Of a stretch of 64,000 nucleotides of DNA, positions 35,267 to 42,840 are shown in pieces; the stretch's first letter is position 1, and every line of letters starts with the position of its first letter. Where the stretch lies: NCBI GenBank assembly GCA_000431835.1, contig HF987965.1:98146-162145 (forward strand), read 5' to 3'. The notes beneath the pieces were generated by a model that was given only the letters and a program-made list of their open reading frames with translations, searched no databases and was not told where the DNA came from. This DNA comes from Succinatimonas sp. CAG:777. GTDB taxonomy: Bacteria > Pseudomonadota > Gammaproteobacteria > Enterobacterales > Succinivibrionaceae. The position numbers and the translations under genes are program-made.

Positions 35267-35282
35267 TGGCACGGCTATTGCA
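35267..35282 (+). promoter_or_regulatory. Consensus sigma-54 promoter of the flgFGHI unit
   Basis: TGGCACGGCTATTGCA is a full -24/-12 element with GG and GC at the correct 10-base spacing. It lies 46 bases upstream of the flgF start. RpoN with an FlrC/FlgR-type activator drives such genes in polar-flagellated bacteria. A small hairpin, GGAAAA-GTCA-TTTTCC (35301-35316), lies between it and the ribosome-binding site CCGGAGG. Confidence 0.75.
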
Positions 35283-35327
35283 TTTAAAACATCAGTAAGA
35301 GGAAAAGTCATTTTCCGGAGGTTTTAA

Positions 35328-36077
35328 ATGGATAATTTATTGTGGATTGCAATGTCAGGTGCTAAGGAGAATTTCCATAGCTTAGCTGTACGCAGCAATA
35401 ACTTGGCTAATGCAAGCACCACTGGTTTTAAGGCAGACTTTGAAAATTCACGTGCTATGTCTGTTTTTGCCGATGCTTATCCAACCAGAGCTTTTGCTAT
35501 GACAGAAAGACCTGGCTACAACATGGATGGTGGTGCTATTGAGACAACTGATAGACCATTAGATGTTGCTTTAAATGGCGATGGTTTTATTGCAGTCAAT
35601 GACAAAGAAGGTAACGAAGCTTACACCAGATTCGGTAGTTTTGAAATAGACGTTAACGGCAATTTAAGAACTACCAATGGTCTTCAGGTTTTATCTGATT
35701 CAGGTGATCCTATGGTATTACCTGCAATGTTATCTGATATTCAAATCAGCAACGACGGTACTATCTCAGGTAGACCTCAGGGCGCTGATTCAAATGTAAT
35801 TGAAGAGTTTGGTCGTATCAAACTTGTAAAACCTGATGATTATAAAAATATTGAAAAAGGTTATGACGGTTTATTCCGTAACATTGACGGCACTGCAATG
35901 ACTGAAGATCAGAGCGTACAGGTTAGAAGCGGTATGCTTGAATCATCAAATGTTAACCCAGTCGAAGAATTGACAAGCCTTATCAGGATCCAGAGACAGT
36001 ATGAGACTCAGGTAAAAATGATGGAGTCAGCAAGTCAGATGGATGAACGTCAAAACACTTTATTGAGCTACGATTAG
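35328..36077 (+). CDS. flgF: Flagellar proximal rod protein FlgF
   Basis: FlgF is a proximal rod component. The 249-residue protein has the rod/hook N-terminal signature SNNLANASTTGFKADF, the central GAIETTDRPLDVALNGDGFI typical of FlgF, and a C-terminal helix with PVEELTSLIRIQRQYE shared with FlgG and FlgE. It begins MDNLLWIAMSGAKE, again FlgF-like. It is the first gene of the unit controlled by the sigma-54 element at 35267 and is followed by flgG after 13 bases. Confidence 0.95.
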   Translation: MDNLLWIAMSGAKENFHSLAVRSNNLANASTTGFKADFENSRAMSVFADAYPTRAFAMTERPGYNMDGGAIETTDRPLDVALNGDGFIAVNDKEGNEAYTRFGSFEIDVNGNLRTTNGLQVLSDSGDPMVLPAMLSDIQISNDGTISGRPQGADSNVIEEFGRIKLVKPDDYKNIEKGYDGLFRNIDGTAMTEDQSVQVRSGMLESSNVNPVEELTSLIRIQRQYETQVKMMESASQMDERQNTLLSYD

Positions 36078-36090
36078 CAAGGAGTAGAAC

Positions 36091-36879
36091 ATGATCCCAG
36101 CACTATGGATTAGTAAAACAGGTCTTGATGCGCAGCAGACCAATATCTCTGTAACATCAAATAACCTTGCCAACGCCTCAACAGTTGGTTTTAAGCGTGG
36201 TAGAGCTGTATTTGAAGATCTTTTATATCAAAAGATCAATCAGCCTGGTGGCAGATCATCAGCTGATAGCTATTTACCTGAAGGTTTAATGATAGGTTCA
36301 GGTGCCAAGGTAGTTGCAACTCAAAGACAGTTCTCTCAAGGTGATGTTGAAACTACTGACAACTCATTTGATTTAATGATTCAGGGTCGTGGTTTCTTCG
36401 AAATTGAGTTACCAGATGGTACCACTGCTTACACAAGAAATGGTCAGTTTACCAAGAATGAAGAAGGTACTATCGTAACCTCAGGCGAGGGGTATCCTTT
36501 ATTACCTCAGATCCAGGTCCCAGATAACGCCACTTCTTTGACAGTAGGTCGTGACGGTCAGGTATCTGTTGTATTAGCCAATGATACAGCTTCACAGGAT
36601 TTAGGTCAGATCACCGTAACAGATTTCATTAACCCAACAGGTCTTGAGTCCATCGGTGACAACCTTTACTTAGAGACCACTGCTTCAGGAGCTCCTCAGC
36701 AGGGTATCGGCGGTGAAGATGGTATGGGTGTTATCAGACAGAATATGCTGGAGACATCTAATGTAAAAGTCACTGAAGAGTTAGTAAATCTAATTCAGGC
36801 TCAGCGTGTTTACGAAATGAACTCAAAGGTTCTAACTACTGTAGATTCTATGATGGGCTCTTTAATCCAGTCAGTATAG
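36091..36879 (+). CDS. flgG: Flagellar distal rod protein FlgG
   Basis: FlgG builds the distal rod that crosses the periplasm. The 262-residue length is near the usual 260. Motifs are MIPALWISKTGLDAQQTN, SNNLANASTVGFKRGRAVFEDLLYQ, the FlgG-specific QFSQGDVETTDN and NSFDLMIQGRGFFEIELPDG, and the C-terminal EELVNLIQAQRVYEMNSK. It lies 13 bases after flgF and precedes flgH by 60 bases, the standard order. Confidence 0.97.
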   Translation: MIPALWISKTGLDAQQTNISVTSNNLANASTVGFKRGRAVFEDLLYQKINQPGGRSSADSYLPEGLMIGSGAKVVATQRQFSQGDVETTDNSFDLMIQGRGFFEIELPDGTTAYTRNGQFTKNEEGTIVTSGEGYPLLPQIQVPDNATSLTVGRDGQVSVVLANDTASQDLGQITVTDFINPTGLESIGDNLYLETTASGAPQQGIGGEDGMGVIRQNMLETSNVKVTEELVNLIQAQRVYEMNSKVLTTVDSMMGSLIQSV

Positions 36880-36939
36880 TTTAGGTTATGAGTGGTAGGT
36901 AAAGTAAGAAGTAGGTTATTAAAATAGGGATGGGGTAAA

Positions 36940-37629
36940 ATGAAGAAGGTTATTTTAGCAATTGCTTTATCACAGTTAGTGCTATTACAAGGTTGTGCTT
37001 TAGATACATTCTCTGCAAAACCTGATGATCCAAAGTATGCACCTGCGCTGCCTGAAGAGGATTACACCAACGCAGTACCTACAGGTGGTATCTATAATCC
37101 TTATACCATGAACAATGGTATGTATTCAGATACATCAGCTCATAAAGTTGGTGATATCATCTCTGTAACCCTAGAAGAAGCAACTTCTGCAAGTAAGAAT
37201 GCATCTACTGATCTTGAAAAAGAAGGAAACAATAACTATGGTGGCATTACTCTTGCAAGTAAGAAATTACATTACAAGAATTTGACACCAACACTGTCTT
37301 CTAGCAACTCCAATGATTTTTCAGGAAGTGCTAAGGCAAAACAGTCAAACCAGTTGTCAGGACAGATTTCTGTTAGTGTAGTCAAGGTATATTCTAACGG
37401 TAATCTGCAGGTACAAGGCGAGAAGTGGTTGATGTTAAACAATGGCAATGAATATGTCCGTGTAACCGGTTTAATTAGACCTTCTGATATCAGCTCAGAC
37501 AACACTGTATCATCACAGAGAATTGCCAATGCTAGAATTCAGTACGGTGGAACCGGTGATTTTGCCGATACTCAGGAACGCGGTTATCTGTCTAGACTGT
37601 TTAACAGCGCATTTAATATATTCTTCTAG
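36940..37629 (+). CDS. flgH: Flagellar L-ring lipoprotein FlgH
   Basis: FlgH forms the L-ring in the outer membrane around the rod. It starts after GGGGTAAA and has a signal sequence with lipobox LLQGC, so it is lipidated. The 229-residue product shows the FlgH hallmarks GGIYNPYTMNNGMYSDTSAH, VGDIISVTLEEATSASK, GNLQVQGEKWLMLNNG and the C-terminal YGGTGDFADTQERGYLSRLF. Its size is normal. Confidence 0.96.
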   Translation: MKKVILAIALSQLVLLQGCALDTFSAKPDDPKYAPALPEEDYTNAVPTGGIYNPYTMNNGMYSDTSAHKVGDIISVTLEEATSASKNASTDLEKEGNNNYGGITLASKKLHYKNLTPTLSSSNSNDFSGSAKAKQSNQLSGQISVSVVKVYSNGNLQVQGEKWLMLNNGNEYVRVTGLIRPSDISSDNTVSSQRIANARIQYGGTGDFADTQERGYLSRLFNSAFNIFF

Positions 37630-37647
37630 TTTTGTAAGGTGGGGACT

Positions 37648-38766
37648 ATGAGGATTGCAACAAAGTTTTTTAAATCATTGTGCTTAGGAGTAGCTGTATT
37701 AAGCTCTTTAAGCATCAATGATGCAGAAGCTGCAAGATTAAAAGATATTGCTTCAATTCAAGGTATTCGTGAAAACCAACTTTTAGGTTATGGTCTAGTA
37801 GTTGGTTTAGCAGGTACCGGTGAAAAGAACTCAAAGTTTACAGAGCAGAGCTTCCGCTCAATGCTAAATAACTTTGGTATCAAGATTGATGAGAGTACCT
37901 CTTTAAAGATCAAAGACGTAGCTCCTGTAGCAATTCATGCTACCATGCCTCCATTTTCAAAGACAGGTCAAACTATTGACGTAACTGTATCAGCAATAGG
38001 TGAAGCTACCTCATTACGTGGTGGTACCTTATTACAGACCATGTTACGTGGTGTAGACGGCAACGTTTATGCTATCGCTCAAGGCTCACTGGTAGTAGGC
38101 GGTTTAGGTGTAGAAGGTGCTGATGGCTCAAAGGTTACTGTAAACACTCCTACAGTAGGCAGAATTGCCAATGGTGCAATTGTAGAGCGCGAAGTACCAG
38201 ATAACTTCAGTCAGACTGATTCATTTGTCTTTAACTTAAATCGAGCTGACTTTACCACTGCTAAAAATGTAGTTGATGCAATTAACGATCTTTATGGTGA
38301 TGGTTCAGCTGTAGCTCAGGATTCAGCTTCAATTAGAGTAAGTGCACCACGTGATCCTTCTCAGAGAGTGTCATATTTATCAACTCTTGAGAACATTGAA
38401 ATCGATCAAGGTGAGGATGCAGCTAGAATCGTAGTAAATTCACGTACTGGTACCATTGTTATAGGTAACAATGTAAAACTAAAACCAGTTGCCGTAACTC
38501 ATGGTGGTCTTACTGTTACTGTATCTGAAGATCCAAGAGTATCTCAACCTAACAGTTTCTCTCAAGGACAGACAGCAATTGTTCCTGATTCTCAAATCAA
38601 TGTAAGAGAGAAAAAGGGTAAGATGTTCAAGTTTGATACAGGTGCGACCCTAGATGACTTAGTAAGAGCAGTAAACCAAGTTGGTTTAGCTCCAGGTGAT
38701 CTAATGTCAGTACTAGAAGCTTTAGATAAAGCAGGAGCTATTGACGGTAAGTTAGAAATTATCTAA
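37648..38766 (+). CDS. flgI: Flagellar P-ring protein FlgI
   Basis: FlgI forms the periplasmic P-ring. The ATG at 37648, after AAGGTGGGG, gives a signal peptide ending DAEA before ARLKDIAS; the GTG at 37639 adds only three residues. The 372-residue protein shows IRENQLLGYGLVVGLAGTG, FSKTGQTIDVTVSAIG and GGTLLQTMLRGVDG. Later come RIVVNSRTGTIVIG and the C-terminal LDDLVRAVNQVGLAPGDLM. flgJ, which normally follows, is absent; a strong terminator and then an insertion sequence lie beyond. Confidence 0.96.
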   Translation: MRIATKFFKSLCLGVAVLSSLSINDAEAARLKDIASIQGIRENQLLGYGLVVGLAGTGEKNSKFTEQSFRSMLNNFGIKIDESTSLKIKDVAPVAIHATMPPFSKTGQTIDVTVSAIGEATSLRGGTLLQTMLRGVDGNVYAIAQGSLVVGGLGVEGADGSKVTVNTPTVGRIANGAIVEREVPDNFSQTDSFVFNLNRADFTTAKNVVDAINDLYGDGSAVAQDSASIRVSAPRDPSQRVSYLSTLENIEIDQGEDAARIVVNSRTGTIVIGNNVKLKPVAVTHGGLTVTVSEDPRVSQPNSFSQGQTAIVPDSQINVREKKGKMFKFDTGATLDDLVRAVNQVGLAPGDLMSVLEALDKAGAIDGKLEII

Positions 38767-38770
38767 AAGG

Positions 38771-38825
38771 TTTTAAAGGTTCTGCCACCCCACCTACCTC
38801 TTCAAGGCAGAACCTTTAAATTTGT
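38771..38825 (+). terminator. Terminator after flgI
   Basis: A perfect 15-base stem (38772-38786 with 38806-38820) around a 19-base C-rich loop, followed by TTTGTG, ends the flgFGHI transcript directly after flgI. Confidence 0.75.
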
Positions 38826-38851
38826 GTTCATCCAAGATTAGATTTCCTTCT

Positions 38852-38963
38852 TTAGTCGTGAGCACAAATTAATTTTGAGTCGTTGTACTTAATATCATCC
38901 ATGATTACATCAAATGATTTAGCTAAATCAATAACTTTAATGTCTATACCTTCAACTCGTATT
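38852..38963 (-). pseudogene. 3' remnant of an unidentified gene next to the IS1634 element
   Basis: On the minus strand an open frame reading VEGIDIKVIDLAKSFDVIMD and ending ICAHD abuts the left end of the insertion sequence. It looks like the last part of a real coding sequence cut by the insertion, but the family is not recognised. A Lys/Asn-rich 44-codon open frame on the other side of the element (40843-40977, plus strand) is not its continuation, because it runs the opposite way. Confidence 0.25.
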
Positions 38964-40827
38964 GATCGGTAAAATTTTCGAATAAAACATCATTATTCAG
39001 TTAATCAACAAGTTAAAACGCTTTGTCCTGGTAATACGACTTAAGGTAATACCGGCACCATTCATCTCCCATAGATATCAGTACCAGTTTTACTTCAGTC
39101 GGAAGTCCAAGTACAGATACTTTTCCTGTACTTCGGTTGCACTGAAGGACGGTTCCACTGTTGCCTATATACTGATACAGTCTCATAAGGCTTGGCTTTT
39201 CAAGCTGAACCTTATGATCCGGAGATGGTATAGTGAGCTTCTGCTCCTGCATCTTCTTTCGCATCAGGTATTCTGTTGCGGTATATATCAAAAGAGCAGT
39301 GGTCATAATCCACATCAGTGCATTTATTCTTGATGGTAGCTCCAGATAGATTGCGTTGATAAGCAGTTTCTTATCCTTGAGGCATCTCCAGTTACGCTCT
39401 ACTACAGACTGCTTCTTATATACACCTATGAGCTCTGCCATAGTCCATTTTCTTTCAACATCATTGGTGCAGATGACGTAATAGGTATCCTCTTTTATCT
39501 TCTGCTCTATGGCGGTATCATCAAGCTCAACTTCAGCTCTAACCTTAACCGCAACCGTTACCTTTTGCTCATCCTTACCATGTCTGCCTTTATGAGTGTA
39601 TTTCTGTACTTCCTCATAGCCAATACCAGCATCAGTAAGCTTTACAAGCTTAGCTGTGATTTTCTTTAATTCCTGTTCTGCATCAGCCTTACATTTGCAG
39701 GGCTGCGTCCAGAGTTTCTTCAGCTGAGAATTTACCTTATCAAGCTCCTTTTCTGCTCTTTTGGTAATGATCCTCTTCTTGGTGGAGTAAAGTAACTCAT
39801 TCTGTACCAACAGTTTCTTTACGGTTTCATCTCCAAGTTTACCTTCACCACACCACATGGCTTTAGTTCCTTCAGGATTGTTCTCATCTACAGAAACAAG
39901 CTCTTCAGGATGTGCCTTTAACATCTTTCTGCAGGCTGTAGCCTCGTCATTCTTGTCAGGAATACGAGTTACCATTTTAATGCAATGTTCTTTAGCAGCT
40001 TTGGCAATAGGAGAGGTGCATAAGGCACTGTCTCCTGTAAGATAACGTAAATCCTTAAACTGAGCCTTGATACTGTCCCAATAGTCAGTAATGACATTTC
40101 TGAAACTGGTCTTATCGGATACATGTCCACTGACACAGGTTTCAAATATAGGCAGTTTACTCAGTTCATCACAAAGCATCAGCTCATTTATCTGTCCCAA
40201 CTCTGGATGATTGTCTCTACTGTACCCCTGGTCGAGAACAATATTGCATCCATCTTCAATTCTTGGCTCTCCAGAATAATGGAAGCTGGTACTGTCCAAA
40301 TGGACACTCTCTACCTTGAGCCCCAGTTTCTCTGCTACCTTTGCAGAGCATCTTAAAAACAGCTTCTCTGGTCCAAATTCAGCGATGGCATCCAGAGTTC
40401 TTGAAAGAACATTTCTATCCAGCTGCTCAAATGTAACATCTTTACGATTTATCAGAGCCTGTAATGGTCGGTTTCGGTAAAACTCCTGCGTTCCATACAG
40501 TGACTGATATGGTACATTCAGGACCTGACAGCATAAAAGCTTTACTATTTCAGAACTCTTAAACTTAACATGGGAACCCACCTTTCCTATGCAGAACTCA
40601 ATAGGCTCATCAAGGTTGAAATAATCAAATCCTGCTGCTGTTAATCCCAGATCCCCAAGCTCAGCTGTTACCTGCTCGTTGTCATCATCAAAATCGTCAA
40701 GCGATGCCATATTCCTGTGCCTTATATTCTTTTGTACCCAAGCTTTATAAGGCATCTGATGAAAAAATTAAAAGCCTTTATGTGATCTGGTGATCCTTAA
40801 GTCACGCTGATGAAATTACTACCGATC
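38964..40827 (-). mobile_element. IS1634-type insertion sequence
   Basis: The boundaries are proposed from a short inverted pair, GATCGGTA (38964-38971) and TACCGATC (40820-40827), flanking the transposase gene. The total length is about 1.86 kb. The match is only eight bases plus scattered identity, so the ends are approximate and no target duplication was identified. Confidence 0.45.
39013..40755 (-). CDS. IS1634-family DDE transposase
   Basis: The 580-residue protein has the DDE transposase layout of the IS4-related IS1634 family. VESVHLDSTSFHYSG holds the first Asp. LTGDSALCT holds the second Asp in the strand that follows the insertion. SVVERNWRCLKDKKLL holds the catalytic Glu, the Y(2)R(3)E(6)K-like signature. 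A long Lys/Glu-rich insertion lies between the second and third acidic residues. The frame is intact, so the element may still be active. Translation may start at the ATG at 40755 or about 15 residues later. Confidence 0.88.
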   Translation of the reverse strand: MPYKAWVQKNIRHRNMASLDDFDDDNEQVTAELGDLGLTAAGFDYFNLDEPIEFCIGKVGSHVKFKSSEIVKLLCCQVLNVPYQSLYGTQEFYRNRPLQALINRKDVTFEQLDRNVLSRTLDAIAEFGPEKLFLRCSAKVAEKLGLKVESVHLDSTSFHYSGEPRIEDGCNIVLDQGYSRDNHPELGQINELMLCDELSKLPIFETCVSGHVSDKTSFRNVITDYWDSIKAQFKDLRYLTGDSALCTSPIAKAAKEHCIKMVTRIPDKNDEATACRKMLKAHPEELVSVDENNPEGTKAMWCGEGKLGDETVKKLLVQNELLYSTKKRIITKRAEKELDKVNSQLKKLWTQPCKCKADAEQELKKITAKLVKLTDAGIGYEEVQKYTHKGRHGKDEQKVTVAVKVRAEVELDDTAIEQKIKEDTYYVICTNDVERKWTMAELIGVYKKQSVVERNWRCLKDKKLLINAIYLELPSRINALMWIMTTALLIYTATEYLMRKKMQEQKLTIPSPDHKVQLEKPSLMRLYQYIGNSGTVLQCNRSTGKVSVLGLPTEVKLVLISMGDEWCRYYLKSYYQDKAF

Positions 40828-41144
40828 GTTTTGATCCTTTAATCGCAAAATAAGCAAAAAGTCGTTGAAAACTCTTTTAAAGCCTATAAAAATAATAAGC
40901 AGCATGATTCCAATTTTAAAGACGAAACTAAACTGAAGATTAGCCTTAATCAGATATTAGAGAAATTTAAGAGCTAAAAGATAACCACAAATCTGTTTAC
41001 AAAAAGTTATAAGTGAATGGTATGTAGAGAACGGCGATACACGGACGCTCGCTAATCTCCAGGTACTTCAGTCAAAGCTCAATCATCCTAGGCAGCAGCT
41101 TTCATTGAAGAGTTTTCATAAACAAACTTTTCGGAGCCATTCCC

Positions 41145-42280
41145 ATGAAGGCAGCCAGATTCACAGCAGATGAAATTGAGCGTGTCAGTTATCTTACCTC
41201 AAAAGGATATCTGCCAGTTGCCGTTGATGTAGCATCAAGAGTCTTTCAGGTATGCTACTACGATTTAGGAGCAAAGCATATCAGAAACTATCAGCTTTCC
41301 AGAGTAAAATTCTTTGAATTCATCGATGATACCCAGATGCCAAGAAAGCTGATTGGTATTGAAGCCTGTGGTTCATGCAATTATCTTTGCAGATACATTG
41401 AGGAGCATAACCATAAGTGTCATATTCTGCCAGCTCAAAAGGTAAAAGCCTTTTTACATCTTGACAAAACAGACAGAATTGATGCCTTAGGTATCTTAAA
41501 GGCACTAATCACACCATCAATGCAGCATATTCCTGCAAGAACACAGGAAAACCAGTATCTGCTGAATCTTATAACCGTACGTGAGCAGCTTAACAAGCAG
41601 TTTGTTCAGACGGTCAATGCAGCTCATGCCATTCTTTATGAATCAGGTGTGGTGGCAGGTACAGTTTCTGTAGCATCAGCAACCAAAGTAACAGAAGCCT
41701 TAAAAGCTCTCTGTAATACTGAAACTGAAAAAGAGCATTCAGAGGATGACTGCAGTTACAGTCACTTAAACTGCATCAGTGAAAGTCTGCTCAGTAACAT
41801 TGAGTCTCTGCAGACAAAGATAAAAAGATTAACACTCATCTCTTATCCTACGCTTCAAACAATGAAATCTGCTCTAACCTTCAGACAGTTCCTGGTATAG
41901 GTAAGCTTTCAGCTGTAGCACTTTATGCTGCTATTGGTGATCCAGAGAGATTCTCCTCATCAAGAGCTTTTGCAGCTTTCATCGGAGTGGCTCCGGTAAC
42001 TACAGGTACAGGAGGTAAAACCACTGTCCTTGGTATTCGCAAGTCTGGTATTCAGAGCATTAAAAAGATGCTTTACATGTGCGCAATGGTTTATTTAAGT
42101 CAGGCCATGAAAAATGGTACTGAATCATCATGGCTAAAACTGAAACTTAATCAGAACCGTTCTAAAAAAATCATTATATGCGCCATTATGAACAGACTTG
42201 CCCGTATTGCCTATGCAATAGCCAAATCAGGACAACCTTTTGATGAAAACAAATGCGATATGATTAAAAAGCTGAGGTAA
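41145..42280 (+). pseudogene. IS110-family transposase, frameshifted
   Basis: The first frame (41145-41900) holds the RuvC-like DEDD part: AVDVASRVFQV, IGIEACGSCNY and LDKTDRIDALGIL. The second frame resumes before 41900 and runs to 42280. It holds the C-terminal serine-containing domain, with LQTVPGIGKLSAVALYAAIG, SSRAFAAFIGVAP and GTGGKTTVLGI. The two overlap in a -1 relation with the shift between about 41825 and 41865. It may be a decayed gene or a frameshift-expressed one. A clear slippery heptamer in frame was not found, so decay is more likely. Confidence 0.8.
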
Positions 42281-42381
42281 CGTAAAGTTGCCTTAAACAG
42301 TCAGTATTCCATCAAACGTGAAAAAGCACCTTAACTTTAGGGCGTCCGCTGAGGTTAATGCTCCAAGGCAGGTTGTTTCTT

Positions 42382-42489
42382 ACTGTACTCTCACACTGGA
42401 GGTAAGAGGATCCACATTGATCTCAAACTCAATTAAAGAGTTTATTTTACTTGCTGAATTGACCCTTTCTCCAGTCTGAGAGTGCAGTT
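42382..42489 (+). ncRNA. Structured 108-base repeat, copy 1 (candidate bridge RNA)
   Basis: The ends pair over about 20 bases: ACTGTACTCTCACACTGGAG with CTCCAGTCTGAGAGTGCAGT, with few mismatches. They enclose a large loop that contains a second hairpin, AAACTC/GAGTTT. It lies about 100 bases downstream of the first IS110 transposase. Copy 2 is at 42566-42673. Conserved stems and variable loop bases resemble IS110 bridge (seek) RNAs. The transcribed strand is not established. Confidence 0.5.
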
Positions 42490-42565
42490 AAAACCACGCC
42501 TTCTCAGACCTCCATTGTGGGACACCTGCTGTATATGGTGATTGTTTATGAGCTTACTTAATTTG

Positions 42566-42673
42566 ACTGTACTCTCACGCTGGAGATAAGAGGATCCACG
42601 TCGACCTCAAACTCATTTAAAGAGTTTATTTTACGAAGTGAATTGTCCCTTTCTCCAGTCTGAGAGTGCAGTT
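42566..42673 (+). ncRNA. Structured 108-base repeat, copy 2 (candidate bridge RNA)
   Basis: The same length and structure as copy 1, with 11 base differences. One stem difference (A to G opposite T) keeps pairing, and nine or ten differences fall in the enclosed loop, including the block TTGC versus GAAG. It lies upstream of the second IS110 transposase (start 42841), with a terminator-like hairpin at 42750-42783 between them. The transcribed strand is not established. Confidence 0.55.
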
Positions 42674-42749
42674 GAAGTTCAGAAACATAACATCATATAC
42701 GCATGTGATCTTGAATATAGTTCAGGTCACCATTGAATGGACAAATTAA

Positions 42750-42790
42750 AAGGCGAAGACATCTGAAAACAGAGCTTCGCCTTCGTTTTC
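42750..42790 (+). terminator. Hairpin between the 108-base repeat and the second IS110 gene
   Basis: AAGGCGAAG (42750-42758) pairs perfectly with CTTCGCCTT (42775-42783), followed by CGTTTTC. It could end a non-coding transcript that begins at or before 42566, leaving the transposase to its own downstream promoter. Confidence 0.5.
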
Positions 42791-42840
42791 TCTGTTACAC
42801 TTTATATAGAGATTCATTAGTGTATAAGGAGAGAAAACAC

